Of a stretch of DNA of 64,000 nucleotides, positions 30,201 through 41,456 are shown piece by piece. Both the position numbers and the translations under genes were made by a program. The stretch covers positions 1 to 64,000 of the forward strand of contig OOIN01000029.1 in NCBI GenBank assembly GCA_900323505.1. The letters are read 5' to 3'. A model generated the notes under the pieces. That model worked only from the letters and a program-made list of their open reading frames with translations, did no database searches and had not been told where the DNA came from. The stretch comes from Ustilago trichophora (lineage: Eukaryota; Basidiomycota; Ustilaginomycetes; Ustilaginales; Ustilaginaceae). How positions within the stretch are numbered: the first letter of the stretch is position 1; each line of letters starts with the position of its first letter.

Positions 30201-33200
30201 CTAGGCATGTGCCAACTGTCGCTTTGATTCTCTGACTTCAACTCCGTCCCTTTTCTTGTGTAATTTTTCCAAAAAATAAAAATAAAAATAAATAAAAATA
30301 AAAATAAATAAAAAGACATCGGCTGTGCGGGTATGTAACTCTACAGTATACACTTGTCGACTGTGAGCAGACGGACAGTGAGGCATGCATGAGATCAGAC
30401 TCAGCGACAAAGCATAACGATGCAAATCGTACATAGTTGGAGGGTTCGGGTTCCTGACCGAAATCCCTGCACACTGCTGTACACACTGTGCAGTATTCGG
30501 ACTTTGCCTCGAACCGCAGAGTGACAGAGTCCAAGGCGGGAAAAACGCTCCGAGCGCACCGAACGGCGCAATTCACACAATGAAAGAGTCGTCCGACACT
30601 TTTTCTCGCCGTTGCCTGTCCGGCTTGATTCGTGGAGTGATGGCGCCATCCTTTTCGATGGTTCTGTCGCCCTGCTCCAGCCGTTGGACCTGTCTACATG
30701 ATCAACAAGTCTGCGCCGCTGGGTTCGAACTTACGCGCTGGACATTTCAGCCGTAGCTGTTTCTCGCCAGCAAGCACTGTTGACCAAAAGGAAATTGCTC
30801 AATCAAGTTCGTCCATGACATGACGGACTACGTTGGGGATCCTCGGCAATTAGACGGGAAGCAAGGCTTTTCTAGAAGAAAATCAGGCTTCCCGATGGTC
30901 ATGAAGCCAGTTGATGTTTCGGCCAAGGTCCATGTGGCATTCAGGTCAGCGCGGAACGAACTGATCCGAGGGGTCGAATGGCGTGCTACCAATCGGATCG
31001 ACGTTAAGGCACGCAGAAAAGACTGCAGCGCAGCGCAGAGAATGGTCTCAATCTGGTCGTGAAATGCAAATGGACAGGACCTTGGCTGGCTGCAAACGCT
31101 TGTCAAGCCATCCGGCAGTAGCTGAGTGGCGCACCATGACTCAAACACGTACAGAGTGACGTGTCCATCCGGATCAAGCAGCGGCTCTACTCAATCAAGC
31201 ATGCTCTTGCGTGCGACGTACGATGGCCGTGGCTGTTGGCTGTTGAAACAATATTTTTCAACTCCGTCTGCCTCGTGGCTTTCCGACGCCTACATCCACA
31301 GAATCTGGCTATGGTACCTGCATAGCATGGAAATGAGGCTGTACAGTGTACTCGTTTGCTTACGAGGACATCGCATCACCCCGATTTTTTTGTTCTATCT
31401 GTTTCTGCATTGAAAATAATAGGCAACGCTTCTGATACGTTGAAATCTTCGGTCAATTTCCTTAGCCTTTTTCCCGAAGATGCAAGGAGAAATTCGTTTC
31501 CTGTCTAGTTAGAATGTCCAGAGGGAGAGAGCGTAGCTTCCGTGGTTCCAAAAGGAACGGCCGGGGCCGTGTCAGCTACCAATTGTAGACAAGATCTTGC
31601 CCAGAGCCATGATGCAAAGTGCTCTACATTACAAAGATCCGACTCCAGGATTTGCTCAAAGACTCGAGGTAAGGATCAACACAGGGCTGGCAAGCCAGGT
31701 AGGAGATATAAGTGGGACAATTGATTTGAGTTATCACGGCCTCGATTTCAAAGCCAGCTAGGGTTTCAGCACATACTGGCCAGATTGAAATAGGTTCCCG
31801 AGAGTATCATGGCATTTTCGTCAGCAGGTCTCGCGGTGGTCCCGTGCAGCCGAAGACCAGAGAGAAAGGGAATGACAGTGTTGCAGCAGACTCATGTGGT
31901 GGTGCAGAAAGCGGGGAGTGAAAAACCAAGTCTCGGTAGATTACGAGGCGATTGGTGCGCGCCCATCTGCGATCGAGCTGCATGCGTCTTGCAGTCTGTA
32001 CCGCAACAGCCATGCTTCTTCTCAAGGTTGCATGAAAGCATCCAAGGTTCTCTTTGCCCCGTGTGCTAAAACAAAACAATCAGCAACTCTGATGCATATT
32101 GAGTCACATTCACCGCGGGCACTGCAGTCATTCACAGGCCACATTTGCATTGGATCCAGCAGCCCCTGGTAGCCAAATGTGCGCTTGCCACCGCCAGACT
32201 CAACATCACAATCCCGGTCTTGCGTTCACTTTGCGGAAAAGACTATACAAGGAGATCAAGGCGGGTACTCGTGCAGTGGTAATGGATCGCAGCTTTTGGT
32301 CGCGACAGGGTCAAGATGCCCTAGATTTGCAAAACAGTCGATAGACACATTGTCGTCGTCCATCATTGATCACAAAATCTTGGTTGGCAGAGCCTGCGGC
32401 TACATTGAATGACAAGACGGCGTTAAGAGGGTCTTTGGGGCAAGATCGTAACAGAGACAGATATGGAAAGTGTTGCTGCATTCCTTTCCAAGTGACTCTA
32501 CCCGCTGCGACAATAAAGATTGTCGGTACAAGATGCTACATTTACAGACCACTTTGAGCTGCGAGCTGCAAGATCTGGCTGCATGGTTTGAATTTTTGCG
32601 TGATGTGAAAGTTGAGATCCAATAATGGCAGCAAGAGCTACTGAACTGTACGTACAGGACAAAGAGGCTTGCAGGGCGTCCGCAGAGCCGCTAGCTACAG
32701 GGACACATGCCAGCGGGCCATACAGGTCTACGAGTAACTAACGCTGGGCTTAGGTCTGAACCACTAGCTAGGAACGGGGGTCGGAGTGTCAATCTTTGCA
32801 TCCATCGTTCGACCCCACCTGACAACAAAATCGCAGAGACGTCTCCAGTACCAGTACGAATTCATTCACGCTAAACGTCGCAGGGCCGGAAACCCGATAT
32901 TTGGAAGAAAAATGTTTTCGAGAGAAAATCGACTTCAAGTCCGCATAGACCAAAAAGAAAACAACGAGCGTCGACTACTGTTTTTTTTCCATTAAGCTGC
33001 TAGTCTGAGAAGAAGATCTCCGTTTGAAAGATTGTTGAATGCCATGGGTCAGTAGTAGGCTTGAGCCGTTTTGTCTGCATGCAGCGCCACGCTTGACATC
33101 CAACAAGTGTCACCTCTTTAAGCCCGGCGGCAGACTAAGGACGGCCAGGCCGAGTCAAGATCAGTGTCAGTCGCACTCTTTCCAATTTGTGCAAGTGGAC

Positions 33201-36200
33201 GAGGCGCCGGGTCACAAGCAGCCGGTATCAAGGCACATGTAAACAAAGCTATGTGTAACATCTCATCAAGCCGACTCATCAAAGAGAGATCGGTCCCAGA
33301 ATACAACCGTGCAGAGCATTCGAGAACCTCTCGGGAACGGTACTTGCAAGGTCATGGGAAACCAGCCCCTTCGGCAAAGGTCGAGCTCCGGGCAGTCTCA
33401 GATGTCATGCAAGACGTTCGCTATCCCTGTTGAGAAGATACTGTCCCTCTCAATCCGGGACTGACGCCGGGCAGATCTCGATGAAAGCAAACACAAACCG
33501 TCTGTCGGAAAAGCAAGGGTCCTAATCTGGCAGGTTCGGCGGCCTCGCTTCTGCTGTTGCGGCAACTTGCTTTCGGTACAGCATTTCATTGGGAAACTTG
33601 AGGTAGAGGCCAAGGGACGCTTGCGTCAACATCTTCACAGAATCACCTTGTTCCAAAGTCAATTTTTTGAGGCTGGTCGGCGAGTCAAGTGTGGCGAGTC
33701 AAGTGTGGAACGTGTACTGCATCCGCCAAGGACGCAAGGGTGAACTTTTTGGCGCTAACTTGTTCGGGAAGTTTTGATGAACGCAGAAAGAGAGGGCGGA
33801 GAGTGAAAGGGCAGAAGTTGTAGATTAAAGTGACCAACCGCATGGCACGCGTGGCTGCTTCCATGGCCCTCGTCGTTCCATGGAAAGAGGGCCAAGTTTT
33901 TCTAAGTAGGGTCCAGGTTCCATTTGGGGCCACGCACTCTGAGTCTGTCCCAGCCAGCCAGCGTTGGTTGCTGCACGTTCGACGTACATTTGCCGCGGTC
34001 AACGGGGAAACCACGATTGTGTTGAGATTTGTGCTTTGTATCGACTCCGCTCTCCGCTCCCAGTCGTGTCTCGGACTCGAACGGAGTGTGAGCATTGCAG
34101 TGCTGTGCTGTGCTTCTCTCTGTGCTTTGCCCTCTGGAAATTCTGTCACCTGCCAAGTGCCATGAGCTGATTGCCTCGGTTTCACTTGAAGAGCTCCGAA
34201 TCGCATGAAACGCAGCTGAGGTTGAAGGCGAAGTGAAAGAGAGGCGCCGGGTGCGGCATTCGAGACTACGCTTTGCGGGAACACACGCGCACATGCACCA
34301 ACAGTACATCTCAGAGTGTGGATTGCCGTTAAGTAGATTTGATCACAAGTCGACGGTGCCTGGTCGAAACAACGTGCGTTTCGATGCTTGTTTCAACGCA
34401 ATTTGCACGTCAACAAGTGGGTTGCAACGATTGGATTTCCAGTCGCTTGGCTTTGCAGATGAGTGTAGTGTGTAGGGTCGATTCGCAAATCTCTGACCCA
34501 AGATCGAAGCCTTCTGCATTGGCGGCCTGGAGCGGTGTTGATTCCCAAGCGAAGTCAGATGTCGGACCCTTTTCCGGGCATGTGAAGCGAGCACTGCATC
34601 AAAGATAGCAAAGCAAGTAGTACGTAACAATGGATCGTACAGCTCGGCAGCACTGTGAAGCACAACGGCTTTCTTAGAGGAGACCAATAGAAGGGATCCA
34701 ACGGGAATCTCGGCGCATGAAGGTGGCGGCTGGCGGAGGAGTTGAACAAAGGAAGGGGTGGCGTGTCGAGCCAAGCGAACGAGACACACCTCTGACCTAC
34801 AGTCACTTCCTTCCCAATATAGAACTCGGTTGTGCCTTTGAAATTGCTGCATCGCGCTTGCTTCACAGCCAGCTAGGTTTAGCTGCACACTTGCATCTAC
34901 ACTGTACGTTTTGCTCTCTCTTTTTGTTCTGGATTTCGAGTTGGCAATTAATGCACCATCTCAGCCGGATCCCGTCGGGGGGCTTTGTATTCGGTTGTCT
35001 GCCAAGCTCAAGAACCGAGAAGAGCCGAAAGCCCACTCACTTGTACAGCATGTATTGCATACTTGTCCTCTTTTCCAACGCTTGTCGCCTCACCTTGCCT
35101 CTACCCTCCCCTGCCTTCTTTCCTTCTCTCTCTTGCCTGCGTAGATTGGGGACATATACTCTCTGATCCTCCGGAAACTTGGCTCGTTCGGCTTTACCGA
35201 CTCGAGTTGTGATTGGCGTGGTTCATTTCGGATTGCTCAATTCTGTGAATTGAAAATAGAAAAAATAGAAAGATCGGTTGCGCTTCGAGATCCGCAAGAT
35301 TGACCCAGATTTGATGCGGATGCAACCAATGCATCCCTTCTGCCATTCAGACGCCATCTAGTCAGCTCAAGTTTTTAGCTGCACTTCCGTCCACAGTTGC
35401 CGCCTTAGTGCGGTATCCCTCTCTCCGTTAACCATATTTTCGGGTCCCTCGCCGCTGCATGAATCATCGTTCCCATCTGACCAGACCACGCCGCTCATTC
35501 CCGCGCGGTCCCACTGTCTTTTCTGTCGGTCTGTCTCTTGTTTTGCATGCAGTAAGCACCACCATCCCCATCAATTTAGCAGCGACACTCAAATGCCACT
35601 CGGGCTTTGCGCTTTCTTTTTTTTTTTTTTTTTTCCTCATGTTACGATGGGGGTTTTTCTTCTGTTCTACCTTCTTCCTTCTTCGAGCCGAGCAAGAGCT
35701 TTGCCGTTGCGCCAAAGAGATGCTTTTTTTGGCCGCCCTTCGGCCATGTCATCCTGGGTGTTGACTCTCTCGCCGTCCCTCTCCCTCTTCCTGGCCGTTT
35801 CTGTTTCAGTGTCTCGCACTCGTGTTCCTGCTTGGACGTTTGTCTAACCTGACTGACCGACTGGCTGATTGACTGACACAACCGGTGCTTCCGACCTTGA
35901 GTCTCGGCATGAACGCTGCTGTCGTGCTGGGCGAAAAAGAGTCTTGGCTTGCTGTCCTTTGTGTCGAAATAAGGTCCAGCTTTCGCTCGCTTTCCGAACA
36001 TCCTCCTCGCTCCTCGCCTCCTCACTCACACTCACTCGATGCTTCTACGCTGACAAGCCCTCACCTTCGCCCAACCTCTTTCTCTCTCTTCGCCCTTTTT
36101 TCTTATGTTGATATCATTGTCGTTTTCTACATCGCAACTCCTCCTTCCATCACCAATCACAACTACTGCCCCAACCATCATCACCATACCAACCTAAACG

Positions 36201-36568
36201 CATCGCCATCTTGCCGGTCCCACGTTCTGTTCAACGAGACTCTTCCTGCCACGAGAACTCTGTCGCTCTGTCCCGTCTCCCACGTTGTCAGCGCTATCAC
36301 AACCGTTCTCAAAAAAGTTGCCAACAGCTTTGCCCCAATTTGACCCATCGGCAGTCAATCTCGAGGAGCCCTGCACAGCTCTCTTTTCCGGAGCCACAAA
36401 CAACGTACCCTGCACATTCGCCAGCAGAGCATACGGCAGAAGGGCCGATATCAAGGCCAACCGAGGCATACGAAGGCCCACATAGGTCCCGCACCCACTC
36501 CGATTCTTGACTCACCCGCACATCCCACTACAGACTTGAGAAGCAGTGCATATCACCGCATAATCATC
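27253..36568. other. 9.3-kb gene-free stretch
   Basis: No frame over 200 aa and none with a recognisable domain on either strand; gene spacing elsewhere averages about 3 kb. It includes an A-rich AAAAAT/AAAT tract (30271-30314), a perfect 14-bp tandem duplication (33681-33708, CGAGTCAAGTGTGG twice) and a poly-T run near 35618-35634. The last kilobase is pyrimidine-rich and likely holds the promoter and leader of the bHLH gene. Possible explanations are a large regulatory region, decayed transposons or non-coding transcripts; I cannot tell which. Confidence 0.6.
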
Positions 36569-38356
36569 ATGTTTCCCACACGAGCTTCCGAAGGCGACCG
36601 CAATACTCTGCCCCCCATCTCTTCCTTGTCCTCCTCGCACGAACCCTTGCGTGATTTGCGACCATCTTCAGCGCACGACCATCACCGATCTCCACCTGCC
36701 GGCCTGCTTCCCCGCCCTCCTCGCGAGATGGAGCCTCTCCGCCCTGGTCCTTTCCCCCGTTCAGCCGAAGAAGCCTATACAACGCCAACAAATCCAAACT
36801 TTGCGCTCAACGGACCACCTCCGCCCTTCCGTCGCGATATGGAACGCGGCTCACCCGTATCCGACGAGAGCGTTTGGCGCTCGTACGACCGACCTGATCC
36901 ACGCTTCGGCGCCAAGGAGGGCTACAGCCCGCACGTGTCATCTGCACCCAACGCTGCCAGAGATGATGGCAGAACAGCACCATGGCAACGCCCTTCCGAT
37001 GATTCACACCGACCTCGCATGCCTGCACCCCCCGCAGGAATGCGTGACGATGGCCCGTGGAGACAGGCTTCCACATCGCGCGACCGTGCTGATCTGCATC
37101 CCGAAGCGTTTGGTCACGAACGCGCAAGGGAGGAAGAGAGGTGGCGTGAAGAGCGAGGCGGGCGACCCATGCATCCTTACGACGCCGCTCCAGGTTATCC
37201 ATCCGTGGGTCCCTACGGTCAGGATGTCCGTGCTGGTGTGCGCCCCCTCGATGCAGATTACGCCGATGGCGCCCGTCGTATTCGCAGACGCGCTACTTCG
37301 AGCTTGGTAGAAGAGGAACAGAATGCTCAGAGGTACCCAATGTCAGGCGCACGTCCCCACGGTCTTACAACATACAGCCCTCCCGGATCTCGAAGCCAGA
37401 GCGCAGCACCCAATCAGGCACCCATGAGGCCCGGCATGATGGCCGGCATGGAACCGCCTAGGCCTGCCTCCACGCTCGGCGTCATGCCCAATGCCCCCAC
37501 CGCCGCTTCTGCTGCATCCGCACAGGTGCCCACGACCACCAACACAGTCAATGCTAACAGGCGAGTAGCGCACCTCTTGTCGGAACAAAAACGTCGCGAG
37601 TCGATCAACACTGGCTTTGAGGATCTGCGCCAGGCCATTCCAGCTTGCAGAGACGGCCAAGACAGCAAAGCTACCATTCTAAAGCGTGCTCTCGAGTACA
37701 TCCGTGAGCTAGAGAGCGTCGTCGAGCGACAGCACCGACCCCCTCTCGAGAGTCCCGCACTCGATGGCTACAATAACCGAAGTCCACCCGACGACAAGGA
37801 CGACATCCGCCGCTTCAGCCGCCCTGGTGGCGACGAAGACCGCCGCGGTAGCACCAGGCAGATCACTGGTGGTAGCGGCAGCAGCAGTGACGCTGGCAGC
37901 GGTCCCAGGATCGGAGGCCTGCCATCCAACGCCTTCGGTGGAGCTCCGAACGGCTATCCCTCCGCTCATGCTCCTCCTCACGTGAGGGCGTACCCGCCGT
38001 TTGGTTCGCACAATCTGCCACTTGCTGCACACAACCTGAATATGGAGGCAGCCAGAAGCACGGTAGATCAGACCAGATCCGGACCCATAAACAGCTACCA
38101 TGGTCCCAACGGCTCAGTGGCCAAGCGTTGGGCCGAAGATTCGAACGAGGACCAGCGCTCGCCCTCTCGCCGGAGAGTTTCCGATGGCGATCAGGATGAG
38201 GTTCAGCGCTCACCCACTGGCTCCAATTACCTGATTGCTCCTGGTGCTCACTCTCGATCTACTCCGCTCATGCGTTCCGCCCATTTCGAAAAGCCGCGCG
38301 ACTGGCACAGCCGCCTCGATAACAAGACGCTAGTCGACTCTGCTGTCCGTGTCTAA
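36569..38356 (+). CDS. bHLH transcription factor
   Basis: 595 aa from ATG 36569 (MFPTRASEGD). Residues 1-320 are Pro/Arg/Asp-rich and probably disordered. The bHLH lies at about 326-390: basic region RRVAHLLSEQKRRESIN, helix 1 GFEDLRQAIP, a short loop, then KATILKRALEYIRELESVVE. The His-Glu-Arg spacing in the basic region predicts binding to E-box (CANNTG) DNA. The HLLSEQKRR string resembles the Mlx/Mondo type more than the SREBP type (no Tyr in the basic region). The rest is Ser/Gly-rich. It is preceded by 9.3 kb without genes. Its regulatory target is not known. Confidence 0.88.
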   Translation: MFPTRASEGDRNTLPPISSLSSSHEPLRDLRPSSAHDHHRSPPAGLLPRPPREMEPLRPGPFPRSAEEAYTTPTNPNFALNGPPPPFRRDMERGSPVSDESVWRSYDRPDPRFGAKEGYSPHVSSAPNAARDDGRTAPWQRPSDDSHRPRMPAPPAGMRDDGPWRQASTSRDRADLHPEAFGHERAREEERWREERGGRPMHPYDAAPGYPSVGPYGQDVRAGVRPLDADYADGARRIRRRATSSLVEEEQNAQRYPMSGARPHGLTTYSPPGSRSQSAAPNQAPMRPGMMAGMEPPRPASTLGVMPNAPTAASAASAQVPTTTNTVNANRRVAHLLSEQKRRESINTGFEDLRQAIPACRDGQDSKATILKRALEYIRELESVVERQHRPPLESPALDGYNNRSPPDDKDDIRRFSRPGGDEDRRGSTRQITGGSGSSSDAGSGPRIGGLPSNAFGGAPNGYPSAHAPPHVRAYPPFGSHNLPLAAHNLNMEAARSTVDQTRSGPINSYHGPNGSVAKRWAEDSNEDQRSPSRRRVSDGDQDEVQRSPTGSNYLIAPGAHSRSTPLMRSAHFEKPRDWHSRLDNKTLVDSAVRV

Positions 38357-38738
38357 GTTTTGCGCAATAGCATCACAACGGACTTTGGTCTCAACGATTC
38401 AATTTGCCTTCCCGACTCTGTTGTCGCCATCGTTCCGCCTTGCTTGTTCCTTCCTCGTTTTTGTTTTCTTCTTTCCCTTGCTCTTTCTTACATGACTCCA
38501 TGGATATACGCTAGACCTTTCTTCACTCCTAATCGCCTCACTGCTGACCTGCTAATCATGTAGACTATCATCGCTTCTGGGATTTATCCCCCCATAATTA
38601 CCAACGGGGATCACGTCACCTTTAACAAAGTATCTTTGCTCGTCTATTGTCGCGTGGAACGTGTCGAGAGTCAAGAATCGTACAGCCACTACTGAGTAGC
38701 AATTTCAAGAACCCTTTTTGCGGGCCCCCTTTTTCCAG

Positions 38739-38782
<44 letters not shown>

Positions 38783-39177
38783 CTTTTTTTTTGAAGAGAG
38801 AAATTGTGGGCTTGGCTCAGCCTGCGCGAATTCACGGGCAATTAACAGTACTGCACAGCTCAAGAGCACATGGACTACCGGCTGGACAGTGCGCAGGCCC
38901 CTGCTTCGGACCCTGACGAAATCAGGTGGAGCTGCAATCCCCAGGTAGTTACTTGTTGCCCTCAAGCTTCATCTCTGCTTTCATCCTACTCCCCGCTTTC
39001 CGCATCGGATCGATCTCACGATCAACAAAGAAAGGATTCGTGCAAAACATGACCCAGGGCTAGCCCCTCTGTAGGACCGCTTTGAACATAGGCTTTGACA
39101 CTCGACTCGGTACCTCCCAGAGTTCACCAATATCGCCCTATCGCCGTGATACTCGGCTATCGATCCAGTTCGTCACG
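38357..39177. other. Intergenic region with long poly-T
   Basis: Contains a T40 run (38743-38782), one C, then T9 (38784-38792). The rest is the probable 3' end of the bHLH gene and the promoter of the oxidase gene. No gene. Confidence 0.75.
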
Positions 39178-41061
39178 ATGATGAGACGCTCACTGCTGCA
39201 TCAGCTGGGCTTGTTGCTTGCTATCCTCCAAGCAGTCTCCTATATTTCCGCCGACCAGCTCGGTGACACTTACGACCCCCCTGACAACATCGTCTGGAAC
39301 TCCATTCACGCCAAACCATCTTACCTTGAACCGAATGAGCCGCAATTCAACATCGAACCGTCGGAAGGCCGCACTCGCAGAATCGCCATCATCGGCGCCG
39401 GGCCCTCCGGCACCTCAGCAGCATACTTCCTCAAGCATGCCCAAGATCGCCTCGCCTCCACCAACGCATCCAGCGACAAGCTCGATATCACCCTTTACGA
39501 ACGCGACACGCACATTGGCGGGCGCACGGCCGTCGTCTACCCTTACGATGACGAGACGCAGTCCCCCATTGAGCTGGGTGCCAGCATCTTTGCCGATGTC
39601 AATCTGAATTTGCGCCGCGCCGTCAAAGACTTTTCGCTCGAAACGGGCGCTCCCAACGGTCTATCGGGCCAGATGGGCATCTGGGACGGTCAACAGTTTC
39701 TCTTCGAAGGCGATCAGAGCAGCTGGTGGACCAGTGCCAAATTCTTTCTCCGCTACGGTTACAGCGCCATCACCACCGAGGCGGTGGTCAAGAAGCAACT
39801 TGCATACTTCTTGGGTCTCTACCGACCTAGCTTCCTCCACTCCCGCACCAAAACCGGCCGGAGCGTTTCGGGCTACCCGTGGAAGTCAGTTGAGGGCCTG
39901 GCGGATGCGGTGAACGCGACCTCGTTGGTGGGCATGACGGGAATGCAATTCTTTAAAGAGAAGCGGGTATCGGAGCTGTTCATAGAGGAGATGGTGGAAG
40001 CGGCGACACGAGTCAACTATGCGCAGAATACTGATCAGATCCATGGCTTCGGTGCGCTAGTCTCTCTCGCTGCTTCGGGGGCGACGGGAGTGAAGGATGG
40101 CAATTATCGCATCTTTGAACAATTTGCCCGACGAAGTGGAGCCAGGCTGTTCACCGGCGTCGAGGGGCAAGTGACCGGTATTGTCCGGTTCCATAGCGCC
40201 ACCCGTTCCACACGGGGCCAACCCGAGGTAGACCTCAAACCCGCCGAGACCCAAGTCCAGTGGTACATCGGTACAAAGAGCGGCGAAGGCGAAATTTACG
40301 ACGCTGTCATTATCGCTACGCCCTGGCACAATTCCGATATCACCCTTCTTAATACTCCCGAACGGGTCAAAGGTAAACCATTTGTTCACCTCCACGTGAC
40401 TCTGTTGACGACGAGTCGCCCAAGTCCAAACCCCGAGTACTTTGGGCTGGGATCGCAAGATGCGGTGCCTACCACCATTCTCACCTCTGATGAGAGCGTG
40501 CGCAGGGCGAGCAACAAGAAGAAGCCTGAGGAAACCGACCCGCAGGATAATGGCCAGGAACCACCAGTGGTTCAGCAGCTCAAGAAGCCAAGTTTGGACT
40601 TTTTCTCATTGAACTACTTGCGCAGCGTCATACCCACCAACTCCTCTTCTTCAGCTTCTCCTTCCAAGCGGGAAGATTCTTCTTCGAAAGAGAAAGAATA
40701 CGTGGTGAAAATCTTCTCGCACACCCGAATCTCTGATGATCTCCTCATCCAGCTCTTTGGCGACACTATGTCCTGGGTACGACGACACGAATGGGACTCA
40801 TACCCCTATCTCGCCCCTACGGACCGCTTCCCCCGGATAGAAGTCGATGAGAATCTCTACTACTCGAATGCGATGGAAAGTCTCGTTTCCACCATGGAGA
40901 CTTCCACGGTAGCGGCAAAGAATACCGTCGCCTTGCTTCTGAGCAAGTGGTACGGTGACCACTTTGTAAACGGCGAGGATTGCCAGTACGGGATCGAGGA
41001 CGAGCTAAAGGATCCGCTCAAGAATAAAAATTGGGCTGGTTGGGGTTGCGATTCTGGTTAG
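39178..41061 (+). CDS. Prenylcysteine oxidase / lyase-like FAD enzyme
   Basis: 627 aa from ATG 39178, which places a hydrophobic signal peptide (LLHQLGLLLAILQAVSYISA) at the N-terminus; the upstream in-frame extension would bury it. The FAD-binding Rossmann motif IAIIGAGPSGTSAAYF lies near residue 72, followed by ITLYERDTHIGGRT. The stretch from TRVNYAQN to GALVSLAASG near 280-300 and the C-terminal region fit the prenylcysteine lyase domain. Family members oxidise farnesyl- or geranylgeranyl-cysteine released when prenylated proteins are degraded, in a lysosome- or vacuole-like compartment. A charged, Ser-rich insert near 440-510 is longer than usual. Other secreted amine-oxidase-like flavoproteins are less likely. 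Confidence 0.85.
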   Translation: MMRRSLLHQLGLLLAILQAVSYISADQLGDTYDPPDNIVWNSIHAKPSYLEPNEPQFNIEPSEGRTRRIAIIGAGPSGTSAAYFLKHAQDRLASTNASSDKLDITLYERDTHIGGRTAVVYPYDDETQSPIELGASIFADVNLNLRRAVKDFSLETGAPNGLSGQMGIWDGQQFLFEGDQSSWWTSAKFFLRYGYSAITTEAVVKKQLAYFLGLYRPSFLHSRTKTGRSVSGYPWKSVEGLADAVNATSLVGMTGMQFFKEKRVSELFIEEMVEAATRVNYAQNTDQIHGFGALVSLAASGATGVKDGNYRIFEQFARRSGARLFTGVEGQVTGIVRFHSATRSTRGQPEVDLKPAETQVQWYIGTKSGEGEIYDAVIIATPWHNSDITLLNTPERVKGKPFVHLHVTLLTTSRPSPNPEYFGLGSQDAVPTTILTSDESVRRASNKKKPEETDPQDNGQEPPVVQQLKKPSLDFFSLNYLRSVIPTNSSSSASPSKREDSSSKEKEYVVKIFSHTRISDDLLIQLFGDTMSWVRRHEWDSYPYLAPTDRFPRIEVDENLYYSNAMESLVSTMETSTVAAKNTVALLLSKWYGDHFVNGEDCQYGIEDELKDPLKNKNWAGWGCDSG

Positions 41062-41456
41062 ATTTTTTAGGATTCGGATTTTGTCATGTAACGAAATCAG
41101 CTTTCGTCTTTGTATCTTGTCATTGCACCATTCAGTTGACAAGCTTTTTGTTTCTCGTCACGCAGGACTTCAGCCCCGGCTGCGATCCGGACACCGTGTA
41201 TCTGTGCACTCGTTGGGGGCCGCTTCTTCGACTGCAAAGACGGCATTTCGAACAGACAGACAAAGCAGGTGTGAGCTCAGGTGGACAGCGATGGCACTTT
41301 GTACGTGCGAGCAACATACAGAGATCAATGTGTATTGCGGAGTATCATAATGCTGCGGTGATATGGTGGTATATGAAGAGGTCATTGCAGAGTCGTGTAT
41401 AAGCGTGGTAGGAGTCCGGAAATTAGTGCTCTTTGCTACCCTTGTGTTGCGCGCAA
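41062..41456. other. Convergent 3' region, no gene
   Basis: 395 bp between the oxidase stop and the antiporter stop. Nothing recognised. Confidence 0.6.

Noticed and set aside
30700..30760. tRNA-like GGTTCGAAC box
   Set aside because: The flanking bases do not form a T-stem and no acceptor stem or A box could be found.
33685..34284. 199-codon minus-strand frame in the gene-free region
   Set aside because: No recognisable domain, an overlapping frame of similar length on the same strand and another antisense; consistent with chance.
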